A DNA stretch of 64,000 nt from Volvariella volvacea V23 (taxonomy: Eukaryota; Basidiomycota; Agaricomycetes; Agaricales; Pluteaceae). The stretch is from positions 135,046 through 199,045 of the forward strand of contig KB722769.1 in the NCBI GenBank assembly GCA_000349905.1, written 5' to 3'. Below, piece by piece: positions 22,583 to 35,573 of the stretch. Position numbers and translations under genes: made by a program. How positions within the stretch are numbered: the first letter of the stretch is position 1; every line of letters begins with the position of its first letter. Under the pieces are notes generated by a model that was given only the letters and a program-made list of their open reading frames with translations, made no database searches and was not told the DNA's origin.

Positions 22583-25500
22583 AGACGGTCGGTCTGCCCG
22601 GGGAAATCTAGCAAGTGGCATGGTAAGTATAAGGACTCGAGAAGGTCGCGCGTGTGCATTGTATATAGACAAGCGCGCGGCGCGGTCGTTGCACCGCACC
22701 GCGCCAATCATTTGCATCACTAGTGAGGTCACTAGTGCAGCAGCTGCAGGGCTTTGAGACTTCATGCTTGGTTGTTTATGCTTTTTTGGCATTTTTGTGC
22801 TTTGGACTTGTGCGTTCGAGTTGTTAGTATTCTTTTTTAATAAGGTACTTTAGTAGATGGTTTTATGCCTGTGTCTATGTGCGTGGGCGTGGATGTATGC
22901 GTGTTGCTGTGCATATCCAGTAGACTACAGTAATATGAGTGTTGTGGTTACGACGCACATCCTGGATCTAAGCGCTCTGGTACTGTTTCAGCGCGCCACT
23001 GAAGCGCTGGTTGACGTTCCTTTTGGGATATCTAATCCCACGGCTTGATGTGATGTGGCGGTCATTTGCGCAATTGGATCCGACTAGCAAGCGCCCGAGA
23101 AGCCGCTCAGTGGCGCCCGCTCGACGCGTCGCGTCCACGGGCACAATCAGGAGCGCCCACTCCATCGTCCACGTGTACCAGCTACCAGCTACTTGCAATA
23201 CAAACGCACGTACTTGACAGACGGGAATATTATCGACTTTATTCATTTCTGCCTCTGGTCACGATTTCTTTTACAGGGCGTCTTTTTGCCGACTTTTGTG
23301 TTCTCGTCTGTACAGAAATAAGCCGAGACTGCTGCTGCTGCTTGGCTTCAAAACCTCCTCGCGCCGTAATTCTTCTGACCATGAGCTCACATAGTTGCAT
23401 CTTATCACATCATCATCCTCGTCCTGCGAAGGGCTCCTCTCGTCCAAACATTCTCATACTTGTTTTCTCCATTCCTACCCTATCTTTTTATCTGCTGACG
23501 CGGCGTTGGTGGCACTAGCTCCAACACCACACACTCACACTTATGGTCTGCCCTTTCCGAGTGCCCCCATCGATCATCTGCGTGCATTGATATCAATGCA
23601 CATATTCTCAGGTCATAGTTGTAGCTTCTGATTCTCGTTCTAGTCGCCTCGCACCTATTCTCTGTTGTTCTTTTTTCTTGACGTCCATCAACGCCACATG
23701 CCAGTGGAGCAGGAGAAGGGCACCCCGCATGTTTCGTTACCTCTAGGCCTTTGAAAGGGCATTTCATTTCCCTAGTGATGTGAAGGACTGGGATGGACAA
23801 TCTTGTACAGGCACTGATCTCGAGCTTGGCACCCCTCTTGCCTTTTTTTCCTTCGCTCTGCACTTGTACAGCGATGCTGCTGCTGCTGCTCGTTCTAATA
23901 CGGTAGACTTTTGCCTCGTTCTGTGCGTCTGGATGGAGATGTGCCGTAGACTAAATTTTGGGGTATTACCGCTATTGCGGGCAATGGAATCTTGACCGTA
24001 CTGACATGTCGAGGTATGCCTGGCTATTGGCTGGGATTTCTGCAGCTGACATTAGTGGCTGCAAAGCTCGCCGCACAGCCTGGGCTCGTCTCGTCATTCA
24101 GATCCCACGGGTTCAGCGAGGCCCCATCCCAAGCACAAAAGCATCGCCTGTTCCCGTTGCCAGCAGGTCCTTGTCTCTCCGTCTGGACGAATGAGGCTGC
24201 ATCAATTGAGTAGCTTTTTACGACTTGATACACGATTGTCAGCAATGACTGCTGTACGTTATCCTAGCCGGGGCCGGGGCTCCGTTCCCTCTCTCCCTTC
24301 TGTAGACGGGCCGTAGGGCTACATATTGTGTACGTACATACTCAAGGGGACGTTGTCACAAAGGACTTGATACACAAACCAAAAAAACCGTTCTCAAACG
24401 CTTTGAAGGCTGTATTATCGACTTTTTGCGCCGCCTCCGATCCTTCTGTACTTGAATTTTCTTGGCTTTGAGTAGTTAATAGAACTGCATCATCATGACA
24501 TGGCGCAATCGTTCTCCCCGAGCCATCCGAATATTCCCATCGATCCTCCTTAATTTCCGTCGCTGCTGGCATAGTAAACCCAGCACATAGTAGCCCTGCC
24601 TCCTTGGAGTTCATTTATCTCTGAGCATTCTCAGGTTATTCACTTCTGATTAAGGTTCTGTTCGTGTCGCGTCTTCATTCTGTCGCCTTCGTACCTGAAA
24701 TGCGTTGCATCTTTTCAAAGCACGACGTAAATCAATCCGATAATCAATCACAACGGCGTGGGTGGACGAGCTCACCGAGCAGAGGGAGCCGACTTGGGAG
24801 CCGACCAGCTACCGAACCTCATGACTAGCTGGATGACAGACATGAGAAGCTACGAGGGCAGACACTGCAGAAAGTAAAAAACCCGCTGTCACTACGCCTG
24901 TCCATCAGAATCAGGTGTCGAGGGAACTGAGTTTCCGCGGGCAAGGACCAAGGTTTCGAAATCCCAACAACTCGGGCAGGAGAAACACGACCTCGAACTT
25001 TGATCCAAAAGCGGGTGCCATCAGTTTCTGTACGCGCTGGTGCCCCTTTCCCAGGATCGCATTCGACCTTGAAAGAATGCACGACCCCAGAAAATGAGGG
25101 ATCCTGCCAGATGAATGTGTGCCAGGGTAATCGAGAGATGTTTTATGATCCTGAGAGCACCAGAGTTGCTCGTCATCAATATCATGTGGCCCGGTGTGGT
25201 GATGCGTCCAGTCGGATTGGCATGACATGTCAGTGGGAAGCAGGTCGGCGTCGGTGTCGGTGGGATCGCAATGGAACCGTGAGTGCGGCGTCTGGCATGG
25301 CAAAAGTAAGGGGTGGACTCGAAGATGAAGCCTATGCTAGTAGGATTGGCAGCCATGAGCCTGTCCACTGACGGTTTCGGTGCGATGAACCGATAAACTC
25401 CTTTGGGGATTGCTCCAAACGGCCGAATACTTCTTTTTTGTGTGCTTCTACCCGGAGGGAGTAAGTTCATCGACATTTATATCCGATCAAAGCTTTGCAG

Positions 25501-26036
25501 TGGGTCTCGGAGCATCTTAATAAACGTGCGTGAGTGGGCGATAGTTAAACTGTGTTATCGTCTTTTGGGTTTACAAGAAGGGTGCTTAGAAGTCCTGGAG
25601 TGAGCACAGGGTCCTTGATCGCAGCATGGAACAGAAGATCGGAAGTTGTTTAGCGCCTTTTCTCCTTGAGGTGCGTCCTGCAAGTTTAGAAATCCCAAGC
25701 CAATACTTCAGTTAGCGTAGTTCGGTAGCTCTTGTCCTTCCGCCCCGCCATGCTATCATCTGGCAATGGCGCAGTTCCAGCAAGTAGTAGTACAGAAGGT
25801 AGAGCTAGATGAGTTCTAGACTATGTACTTTAGGCATGCACATGACGTGCCATTGACGTAGTCAAAGGTAGTCAAAGCAGGTGAATAGACTTGCAACGTA
25901 ATATACACTGAGGACAACAGCGCTCTGACGAGGAAGCATAACGCCATCAGTTGCTGATTGCCGTGGTGCACCCCATATTAGCACACCAACATAGTATACT
26001 GTCTCCGACGAGGATCGTCGTCGTAATGACCGCTCA

Positions 26037-26693
26037 CTTCGGCATTTTCTCGGGGATCTGCTGGTTAAATTGCCTCCATGCGATTGCGAAGGATGCGTAT
26101 TCTAATATTATACGCTGAATAGGCAGTCTACTGAATTGGACAAAGATTACCATGATTAACGCAAAAAAGAAGAGGAACGACAACTTTGAGTGTGTGGACG
26201 CACCCTTTCTGACCACATCACAACACAAGCGCGATAAGTACCGCAGTTGATGATCAGTAATCCACACCATTGGGCATCACACCAAGGCCTGACGTTGAGG
26301 TGGGCGTACGACATATATCTTGACTACATAGCCAGTGCTATATCGAGCTTCAAAAGACCAGATGCTGGCACGGGTTTTTACTGCTAAGCACGAAGGAAAG
26401 GACGAAGTACTAAACATTGCCGCGGGACCAATGTTGTGATACCGCGGAGGCAAAAGCCAAATAAGGCAATTCATTTGCTTTGTCATTTTCTGTCCAAAAC
26501 ATAAGGCGCCTTCAAGAATCCAGGCCCCCAAGGACAGCCAAATGTGTTTCCCATAATTCGGATCGCCAGGGGTGACGCAGTCAAGGCGTGATGCGGGAAA
26601 GCATGTCGCGTCTACCGTAAACTCTATCTCGCGGCCATGTTGTATGTATTTGAATGCATAAACGAGGAATAAACGAGGATGAGGTGCGAGCAC
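26037..26693 (-). CDS. Possible multi-TM membrane protein exons, uncertain
   Basis: A minus-strand frame from 26693 to about 26277 encodes a hydrophobic stretch with a C-x(5)-L-D-C region followed by W-L-S-L-G-A-W-I-L-E-G, which recalls the middle of basidiomycete seven-helix (DUF6533-type) proteins. A second frame, 26270-26037, carries another hydrophobic segment and a polar end. I could not place the splice sites joining them, nor a start codon upstream. This may be an eroded gene or a chance pair of frames. Confidence 0.25.
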
Positions 26694-27334
26694 AGGTATG
26701 GGAACTCTGAGAATGCCGTCGCCGGCACGTTCACGACTGGCATGACTGACCTAATGGCTCTGACGGCACTCATCGTAAGTCGTGCCAACGCCCTCCTTCA
26801 TCCGTTATTGTGGAGTGATAGTGAAAGTGTGCAAAGTTCGCTGGGTTCAGCTAAAGATGTCGTGTCGATCTGGGGTGTCGGCTTGGTCGTTCTATCTGAT
26901 TTCCGACGGACGAGAGGCGGATGCGCGCGGAGAGTTTTCGGCACCTGCTCGAGGCGTGAGGCGATGTACCGCCCCGGCGCTCTACGCTCGCCGGAGTTCT
27001 AACCTGCCATTTTGAATGTCAAAAGGTAACATTCACAATTATGCGCGTGTCAGTGCCATCATTGATCACACCGTCCCTAAGTCCCTTATTCGGTTTATAT
27101 ATAATTGACAGCACGTGAAATTACGGCACAGGTGTCGCCACCAATGCATATTGGCCAAGGCAAGGAAAACTTACGTCCAAGGGCAATGCTTCTTGAGAAA
27201 CGTTCAATATCGATGGGAAGCATTCGGCGCTCGCTCTGACCGAGTAATTGCTGCAATCGATATTAATCTCAGCGGGGTTATCACGTTGGCACTGGCGTGG
27301 GGCTTGGAACGTAAGTTCATCACTTCCTGTGCCA

Positions 27335-27434
27335 NNNNNNNNNNNNNNNNNNNNNNNNNNNNNNNNNNNNNNNNNNNNNNNNNNNNNNNNNNNNNNNNNN
27401 NNNNNNNNNNNNNNNNNNNNNNNNNNNNNNNNNN
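27335..27434. other. Assembly gap (100 N)
   Basis: Exactly 100 N just upstream of the P450 start codon. Promoter or 5' sequence of that gene may be missing. Confidence 0.95.
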
Positions 27435-27511
27435 TTTCAACTCTGAATGAGGTCATTAAATCATCTCGCCTCATAAATACGCTGCTGTTACCTGAACTAT
27501 GCCCCGTCGCC

Positions 27512-29223
27512 ATGTCCTCTTCCTACGCGTCTCTTGGGTCCAAGCTGCCCCACGCCAACATTGACATTCTTTCTCATGTTACTACATGGCAGCTGTGGTG
27601 CCTAGGTATCACAGGATCTCTATTCATCCTCGCTCAATACTTGCTTGCCGTCCCAAGTGAGCTTCGACACTTACCAAGGGTTTCCCCGTATGCGACGATC
27701 TGGAGCTACGCTCGAAGGGAGTCCGTGGACCGGAGAGTAAAGCGACTCATTTTGCCATTCGCGGAGCGCGGTGAGGGAGTCGTGTTGGTGTACATGTTGG
27801 GTAAATGGGGCGTGCACATCTTGGACGCTAGTGTTCGTGTACCCAATCTCTCCATGATCCGTTCATATCGTCTAACTATTGTTGGAATAGCTTGTAAAGA
27901 GGGTGTGTCAAGACATGGACCGATTCCCAAAGAAAAACTACCAGGACCACTTGCACTTCACGTTCCTCAGCGGACCAAACGTTGTCTTCTCCAATGGAGA
28001 GATGTGGAAACGCCATTCCGCATCAGTAAAGGCTGCGTTTGATCGCGAGATCCCCGTTCATCATTTCGTGACCCTCTCGAATGAACTATTCCAACGGATT
28101 GGTACTGGCGGAATACACAGGTTCAGCGAGCTAGTTCAGGTTTGTTAATACATTAGTCATTGTAAGGGTTCCGGCGCATTGATGGCTTCTTGCAGCGCTA
28201 TACACTCGACGTCGTCGGCACGGCTCTTCTCGGGTACAACTTCCAGGCATTACACACTCAGAAAGACTCATTCGTCGACCACTTTAACCGAGTCATGTCC
28301 AGGATTGCCACCCCACTCCGCCTAAACCTTCCCTTCCTGGACGACTGGTTCCCCAGACACGAGGTGATTCAAGATGTTCATGCCCTGAATGCAAGATACG
28401 GAGCATTGTTGGAGATGAAGAAGCAGGACCTGGGACTCGACCTTCTGAGCTATCTCTTGGAAGATTCCACACTAACCACCGAAGAGTTGATCTCCAACTT
28501 CTCCATCCTCTTCTCCGCTGGTCACGTACGTCACACTTCACAATCTGACACCTTCACCGCACTAACCGTGAATCTGAACAGGATACGACATCAGGAGCGC
28601 TCTCAACAGCAGTCTATCACCTCGCACAGCACCCAGAATACCAAGCCCTCGCGCGCAAAGAAGTCCTCTCCGTCCTCTCAGCAGGAAACCATGACGAACC
28701 CACATTCGACGACCTCAACAATCTTCCCTTCCTAAACGCCTGCATAAAAGAGGCACTCCGCATCAACAGCCCTATTTCCCTCCTCCCTGCACGAATTGCC
28801 ACCGAACCCGTCACGCTCGGCAAATACTTCATCCCTGCAGGCGTATCGCTCGTACCAAACGTCTGCGCTGTCCACCATACACAGAGCAACTGGACAAACC
28901 CTTCGCAATACGATCCACACCGGTTCATCGACAAGAGAACTCGTGCGATTGCGAATATCCCGTTCGGAACTGGTCCAAGACAGTGCGTGGCTCGTCAGTT
29001 TTCGCTGTATGAGGTGCGAGAACGTTTCTTTCTCTCTTCGTGACACCTTTATTGACTCCATGTTCTCCATCAGCAACGAACGCTACTATGCATGCTCCTG
29101 AAGGAATACGAGTGGCGACTGCCATCAGACAGCGTACACGCGGATTACGTTAAAAACGAGTTTGGTGCATTCGGGCTGAGCATCCCCCACGACCTCGATA
29201 TCGAGTTTGTGAAGAGAAGGTAG
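27512..29223 (+). CDS. Cytochrome P450 monooxygenase
   Basis: Five exons: 27512-27832, 27891-28139, 28196-28525, 28582-29013 and 29074-29223, giving 493 residues. All introns are phase 0. The N-terminus has a membrane anchor near residues 25-48. The I-helix motif A-G-H-D-T-T-S is at 298-304, split by intron 3. The ExxR motif is K-E-A-L-R (E357-R360), the PERF-like motif is D-P-H-R-F, and the heme loop F-G-T-G-P-R-Q-C has its cysteine at about 435. All key residues are present, so an active ER-bound monooxygenase is expected; the substrate is unknown. The donor of intron 1 (GTTCGT) is less usual and was chosen to keep phase. The N gap lies 77 bases before the start, so a longer 5' end cannot be excluded. 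Confidence 0.87.
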
Positions 29224-30572
29224 ATTTGTCGCGGAGGCGGGGATTTTTGGAACAGGAAAAGCAACACACCAGCGGGAAACGTCATCGCCGGAGCCGGCAG
29301 CGTCCCGGCGTTTAGGTTCCGGTGGCTTCTGTTGTTAATAAGGGTAAATAAAGCGAGCACGCTTGGGCGCTTGGACTTTTATTGTATTCACTACTGTCCT
29401 TGTTAATATCCGTACGCTGAATGCATGTATCTCTCAAGACTGTAAGTACTTTTGACGCGCTTTGTATGTGACACCGTGGGCAATGTTTGAGACTGGCACG
29501 GCCGGTAAGCTGAACATATCAAAAATAGTAATAAAAAGACCAACAGACGGAAACCGCCACGATAAACCCTGAAGATGCTCAGGGTATGTTCCAGCATACC
29601 GATTCCAGCATGTCTGCTGTATGTATCCTTAGTCTCGTCAGAGTATCACACGGTTACAATCGAAAGATATGTTTTGAGTATATTCACAGTAAATGCACAC
29701 AATTTACAATGATCAAGACATAAGAGATATTTTTTTGTATTATTAGGGTACCTTCATAGCAACGACTGCGAAATTTTCAGTTTGAGGGGGAGGCATACCT
29801 GCTGGAGAAGCAAGCATCAAGAAACGAAAGACTTGGCCTGCCATCATCAAATCTCCAGGTTATCTTGCCACCATCTACTTCGCAATCAGTGTTGTCAACT
29901 ATGACCTAAGACATTAGCCATCCACCTACCCTTTGCTCCGTTCCTTGTCACTTTGTGGATGGTCTTTATTGTATCACCACAGTTTATTTTGTACATGTCT
30001 CTTTAATTTGTCATCTACATATACCAACATTATGTTCCTCTCGCATCCTTTTACGATACAGCCTAGTAAAATCTCTCAACTTGCTATGAATATACTTTTT
30101 TTCAACACTCGCATACCATTGAATCTGATACCTTGTCATGAACCGATTATACATCTGACTGCCAATAAAGTGAATTTACTTTGACATGAATTTTGAGCAT
30201 ATTCACAGTTTATCTAACAGAGATACCAAGGCGCTAACTAGAAGTTACTTCAAGGTTTGTTCTCAGTATTCTCCGACGCCGGTCTCAAACATTGCCCACA
30301 GTGTGATTGTCGCTGTGTATTTCGAGCAGTACATATGACAGCAATCCATCTAGTATTTTCTGCAACATTAGCTTTCCTTTTTCATCACAACGTATATGAA
30401 CTGGACCGCAACTTGCAGAAACGAACCACGGTCATCATCACATTGAGGCCAGAAATTAACCCTGATGGAATCAACACTCGCTAACCAAAATCGAATCATC
30501 ATACTCTGATACATTCTCGCACATCTCAACTCCAAATTTCACATGTTTGAATACACTCGCGCAACGACATAT
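29224..30572. other. Intergenic, P450 to small-gene pair
   Basis: About 1.3 kb, AT-rich, with only short unsupported frames. Nothing recognised. Confidence 0.5.
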
Positions 30573-30962
30573 TTAGACAGGGTCAGGGATAATAAAGGCA
30601 GTGGTGGGCCCTGGACCGTCCTTATTATGCGCAATCTTAACGATGATCGACACATCAGAAGTAGTAACTTGCGAAGCGCCCCAACTGACGGCACTTGCAG
30701 AGTTCTAGCTCCTTCCAACAGGCTTCCTCTCCAACCTGTTACCAATTTGATAAACTGCTTCGCCCGCCCCGCCCCAATAGAATGCGTAACTCTCGTAGTG
30801 GTGACTGAACGAGACTAAGTATCTAGTAAACCCCCGCGTTGCTGATGCCGGGATGGTACTAACGACATTGGTTCCACCGACGTTGTTTTGCCAGGATAGG
30901 AGGCGGAGGTTACCCGGACCACGGGTGATGACTGTGAGTTCGTTTCCGATGGTGAAGATCAT
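30573..30962 (-). pseudogene. Nonsense-mutated copy of the small 127-residue gene (C2)
   Basis: Single-exon frame from an ATG at 30962 to a TAA at 30573, paralogous along its whole length to the intact gene at 31857-32240. They share G-N-E-L-T-V-I-T-R-G-P-G-N-L-R, the S-F-S-H-H-Y-E segment and the P-D-x-V end. A TAG at about 30705-30707 sits where the intact copy has TGG (Trp). The frame is otherwise open to the end, apart from small in-frame length differences near the C-terminus. A single G-to-A change would explain the stop. The flanks also resemble those of the intact copy, so this is a tandem segmental duplication. Confidence 0.75.
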
Positions 30963-31856
30963 AATGATATGCGAGACACTTAAAAGCGGGCGAATCAAGT
31001 GATTGGGGATAGCGCTGGGAGATCGTTACCTGCTCAAGTGTACAGCAAGCTAGACGAGACTGCTTGGGTGACCTGACATTGTAGATTCAGCTATTTTATA
31101 CACGGAGGCTCTACTTTAGATTCCTCTGAGCAGATGCACTTCGAGGGTTAACGATGTAGGATGGGTAAGCGATGATCCATCCTCTGGTATCCTTCTTAGG
31201 TGGCACAAAGTATGGAGGTGTATTGACATCTGCATATGCGCGCGATCACCTGATTCTTCGACGTATTCATTTTTTTGCTATTCTTAGGAGGCTGAGCATT
31301 CGTCCATCCCGTGTGAGTGCTTCCACGTCTTCTGCTATTGTACTAGGTAATCATCTAGCTAGCGCTTACTGTCACGATTCTGAAGCCGTGACAGTTTTGG
31401 TTTGCAGGTTAAGCAGGCTAAGAATGGGCATGGTGCTCAATTGAGGGCAACAAGCATGCGAAGATATATTGAGGTCACGAGCACATGTGTGTCTGACATT
31501 GACCATGTCTAAGTGTTGAAAATGCGGCAGTAACTGACATCGAGTGGAGCAGGAGCCATCTAGCGCAAAAGCGGTATGCACCATAGTGTCAGGCTATTTA
31601 TGGTCCGTATCCCATTCACTCTGGATTTTAATTGAACTGCAGCATTCATCGATTGACACAATTTGAGGTAGCCTTATGCAGATCTATCACAGCGCATAAC
31701 ACCAAAACCGCTATCATTATGTCGGGGCCAGAAACCATGGTTTAACATTTCTGAGGGAACCACACTCAGCAGTCAGAACCGAACACACTCCAATACATTC
31801 TCGCATATCACATCCTCAAATCCTACATACTTGAATACATTCGCGCAAAGACATTT
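30963..31856. other. Spacer between duplicated small genes
   Basis: Contains the 5' flank of the broken copy. The stretch near 31060-31110 (GACATTGTAGA followed by a TTATAC-like box) resembles 32350-32385 upstream of the intact copy. No further gene seen. Confidence 0.45.
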
Positions 31857-32240
31857 TTAGACAGCATCAGGGATGATGAACGCGGTGGTAACCCTGTCCC
31901 TATTGACCGCACCCGCAGCGATGCTCGCAACATCCGAAGTAGTAACCTGCGAAGCGCCCCAATTGACGGTGCTGGCCGAATTCCAGTTCCTCCCGACGGG
32001 CCTCCTCTCCAACCTGTCGCCGATTTGATAGACGGCTTCACCAGCGCCATCCCAGTAGAAGGCGAAACGCTCGTAGTGGTGGCTGAACGAGATCAGGTAC
32101 TTGGTGATCCCGGCGTTGCTGGTGGGAATGGCACCGACGGTGTTGCTTCCGCCAGAGTTGCTTTGCCAGGAGAGGAGGCGGAGGTTACCCGGACCACGGG
32201 TGATGACGGTGAGTTCGTTGCCGGTTTGGAAGATCGACAT
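31857..32240 (-). CDS. Small intronless protein of unknown family (C1)
   Basis: A single exon of 127 codons, ATG at 32240 and TAG/TAA-type stop at 31857. There is no signal peptide, transmembrane segment or cysteine pair. The sequence is rich in aromatic, Gly, Ser and Asn residues and looks beta-rich, with W-x-S and F-Y-W-D-G-A-G segments that could suit a small lectin-like or beta-barrel fold; this is only an impression. A TATA-like stretch (TTATAC) lies about 125 bases upstream. Lack of introns is unusual among its neighbours. A broken duplicate lies about 1.3 kb away. I do not recognise the family. Confidence 0.65.
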   Translation of the reverse strand: MSIFQTGNELTVITRGPGNLRLLSWQSNSGGSNTVGAIPTSNAGITKYLISFSHHYERFAFYWDGAGEAVYQIGDRLERRPVGRNWNSASTVNWGASQVTTSDVASIAAGAVNRDRVTTAFIIPDAV

Positions 32241-33847
32241 GATTTATGCACTGGAAGATGGATCAGTCAAGGGAACGAAGACGACTGGGGCGGGTAGCTA
32301 CCTGCACAGATAGAAGAGCTCGAGTGTAAACTGGGGCTTGGGGAGCTCGACATTGTAGACTGAGCCTTCTTATACGCAAACGACTTGCTTATGGTCACTC
32401 TAGATACGGCTTGGGGTACTGTCCTGGATTGAGAACTAATGCAGTGTCGAACATTCTAGAGAGCAACGTGCGCAGCATCTAGTAATTCCAGTCAGTAAAA
32501 TTTACAGAACTCACATCTTCAACGTACACCAAGCATCAGCTGTTCAAGCTACCTAGAGTGGGACCCTGCATGCACCACTGAGAAACGTAATCACCTGATT
32601 GCCCACATCGAAGGTCATTCGGCGGCGGTAGCGCCACAACGCTCGATAATTTTCTTTCCTGAGTTGTCGGTCATTGTGCGCATTGCGCAATCGATTTCGT
32701 GCTTCTATTCATTCTATTGTGTGATTAGTAGTAATTCGAAGCCATGACCATTGCAGATGACAGAAGAACAAGGGATCTAAGAGGCGATGTTCACGTTTGA
32801 TAAACCTATTTCACAACATAATGAAATAGAAATGAGGCAAGAGTGGCGAATAAGACGCCACCTGGGCCTCGAGATTGTGCCATCACAGTACCGGTCCTCA
32901 ATATTACGATGACGAGTGAAATTGAACGTGCTGCGCCCTGGTAAGGAGATGAGAATATTATTGAGGGGCAATTAGCATTCACTTACCAATGCGTCGGAAA
33001 ATCATCACCAGACCCCAGCGGGTCAGAAATAAACAATAGATTCAATCCCTGAATTGCTTTCTAGTGAAATTTGTCTACCATTGTGCAAAACGCCGTGTGC
33101 TGTCGTCCTGTTCTGTCGACATAATGTTGCATTACCGCTGCTAGAGTGGCATGAGTTATGTTTGTATTAACTGGCGTTTGCCGAAGCAAATAGAAGTCTG
33201 TAGATGACCCGTCGTTAGCTCCTAGAGTGTCTGATGCAACATCCATTCTTCTGATTCTTGCATTCTCTGTGCATCCTACCCCCGGACGCTTTGAAGGGAC
33301 ATCGTGAAGTGGGCCTAGATCACGGGAACCCGTTGCTTGTAAATGAGGGAAACTGGGTGGGGTGGGGACCTCAGCACGAAATGAAAACATATGCAAGCAT
33401 AGTATCCGGTCACACTTGGGACAACCACCGACCAAGGCACAGAGATACGTACTCCTTATATGACGGGTGCGGACTCTATCCACATTTCAAGCCACCCATC
33501 GTACAAGGGCAGACAGGCAGTGATAATAAATGGTGTGATCGGAGTCAGGTGGTGCTGTAATAGGAATTGGAGATGCCTCTCGTTGGTCTCAAAAGTTTTG
33601 AAGTGGAGAAAATGTTTTTTATCGAAGATGCACACGGTGAAAGCAACTGAGCTACAGTACACATACACCACACCTGGAAACGCCTTGATTTCAGTCCTAG
33701 TAGTCTGGTCAAATGGCGCTGGACATCGGCTCGCGAGAACCAGCCGAGTTAAGCGGATGTGGGACGGGATAGAACGCCTAGATCGTGGGGCCAATCGCTT
33801 TAAATTTAATGGTACATTTTAGGAGTGGGTAAGTTCTACATGGATAT
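32241..33847. other. Intergenic, C1 to M15-like gene
   Basis: About 1.6 kb. A 140-codon minus-strand frame at 33061-33483 has no motif and no splice support, so I did not call it. Nothing else seen. Confidence 0.45.
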
Positions 33848-34442
33848 TCAATAGTAAGTGATATCCCAGTGGCTGCCCTCATCCTAAGTTCGAGTTTGAC
33901 TTATTAGCACGAATACATAAACGAGAAAATGGGATAACTTACGCAGTAAATGTTACCACTCGCAGCTTGCCATTGAGGGTAACCATCGCCTCGGTTGGCG
34001 ATTCTCGTAAAGGCGGTCTTGATGTAGTTATCAAGTTGCGTAGAGTGTCGGACGTCTACTTTGTATCCGTTGTAGTGGGAGTATGTACCACTCGCGTGGC
34101 CAACTTCAGTTCCACCAGTGATGACGAGAGAGCTGACACCGGCAGCCCTCTTGAGTGTAATGACACCGTCAACCGTACCGGAGAGGATACCCTCATATGA
34201 TGTGCACGAGGGGTTGCTACGAGTGGTACAGCCACCAGAAGAGGAGGCGGTGATGCCCTGAGGAATAAGGCGGGCCTCCGCTTGAGCCTGGGTGAGAGGT
34301 GTACCGCTTCGCTCCTCAATAGGAGAGGCAACGGCAGAGGCAACGAGTGCAGCGGAAATAGCGAAGATTGCGACAAACTAATTGAGGATCATTAGTCTGA
34401 AAGACAACCGAACGAAGCCCTAGTGCGTCTACTGACCTTCAT
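33848..34442 (-). CDS. Secreted M15-like (D-Ala-D-Ala carboxypeptidase-type) zinc peptidase
   Basis: Three exons from the start codon down: 34442-34437 (only ATG-AAG), 34377-33943 and 33883-33848, giving 158 residues. Residues 1 to about 19 are a signal peptide. The mature protein has T-G-G-T-E-V-G-H, then S-H-Y-N-G-Y-K-V-D-V, and, on the last 12-codon exon, S-H-W-D-I. This HxxGxxxD plus HWD order matches the zinc ligands and catalytic residues of the M15 family, known mainly from bacterial cell-wall peptidases. The last exon is needed to supply the third ligand, which supports the splicing chosen. Secretion and peptidase activity on bacterial peptidoglycan-like substrates are inferred. Two cysteines before the domain and one at the exon 2 end could form disulfides. 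Confidence 0.72.
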
Positions 34443-35573
34443 TTTGTGTGCTGTTGGAGGGACTGAAAGATTGATCATGTATACGGGCGCCTTTTATAAC
34501 CTTTGGGTAGGGTAGCCAGAAGTCGCGATGACAAGCGCGAGGGTGGATCTTTGGCAGGTCCATGTGGGCGCGATGAAAGATTGAAGCTCAAACGAAGGGA
34601 TGTGTCACCGGAATGGGGTGTTGTAAGCTGTGATCACATGAATCCATGAGCAATGAGGCCTTCTAGCCATTACTGGTTACCAAAAACTGATTAATGAGAA
34701 CGCGTGGTCAATCATAGGGCATCATCACGCGTACAATTAATAGTTCGTACCTTGTCGACTAGGGTACGACCAACGTTGCATCGAAAACCACCAATAGTAG
34801 GTCCAAGTGGCAGCATGGAGCAAGTAGTGGGGCACTTTCGCTAGAGAGCATATGAAAAAAAAAACACTGCAGGCGAGAGTCGCCCAGACCATACGATGTA
34901 CAACGCTACAAGCTGACGGAGCAGGAGAACCCATTCAACATCCGATTGCTCGGGAAATTCCGTTGGTTACGTGTACCGCCGAACCAGTTTCTCTAGTTCT
35001 AGAACTGGTTTGCCGTGGATATGACTGAATTTCGAAAGATAACAAATCACACAACTGGGAGGAATTCAACACAACTATATCCTTGCGCGAGAAACCCAAA
35101 ACTGGATCGCAAAAATTACGAGGCGAGTAGTTACAGTTTTACTTTTACAGTTTTCGCTTCCATAAAGTGCAACATTGCACGCCGTGTCGCTTCTTCCAAG
35201 TTAATTCCCCTTGTGAGTGCTGTTAGCACAACCCAGACTGTTATTCTGTATGTCTCTCATACCCTTAGAACACCTCTGGTTGTCCTTCATAATTGTTCCT
35301 TCCTAGTTTCTGTCTTCGAACTTGAACCTCCTCGGGAGTGAAGAACAATGTAGCGGCATGCTTGTGCAATTCAATAGTATGGGACAATAATGGACATTTA
35401 TATATGCCTATTCCTAGCTTATCATGAACGGGAGTTCCAGTTCTTGCCAATGTGGAGCAAGGATTATGAATTGACAATAGCATTCCTAATGCAACGCGGT
35501 CACACAAACGACATATAACAGTCTAAGGTGTATCTAAGGCATGAATGACCAAAGTACCAGCTCCTCTACCACT
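34443..35573. other. Intergenic, M15-like gene to A4 pseudogene
   Basis: About 1.1 kb, with a promoter for the M15-like gene at its left end (TATA-like TTTTATAAC at 34490-34500, 50-60 bases upstream of its ATG). Nothing else recognised. Confidence 0.4.

Larger units (their letters stand above)
22583..27511. other. Gene-poor interval of 4.9 kb
   Basis: Longest stretch without a supported gene. It contains a 100-N gap (27335-27434) and one possible membrane-protein remnant on the minus strand (26037-26693). Other open frames are short, overlap on both strands and show no shared exon pattern or known motif. Confidence 0.5.

Noticed and set aside
24342..24614. 90-codon minus-strand frame
   Set aside because: No paralogue or motif in the window, and there is no way to tell it from chance.
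25021..25476. 151-codon minus-strand frame in the gene-poor interval
   Set aside because: No motif, signal peptide or splice pattern. Overlapping frames on the opposite strand are equally long.
27115..27513. Open frames on both strands across the N gap at 27335-27434
   Set aside because: Same artefact; no motif on either side of the gap.
33061..33483. 140-codon minus-strand frame
   Set aside because: Composition looks random, there is no recognisable domain, and no exon partner was found.
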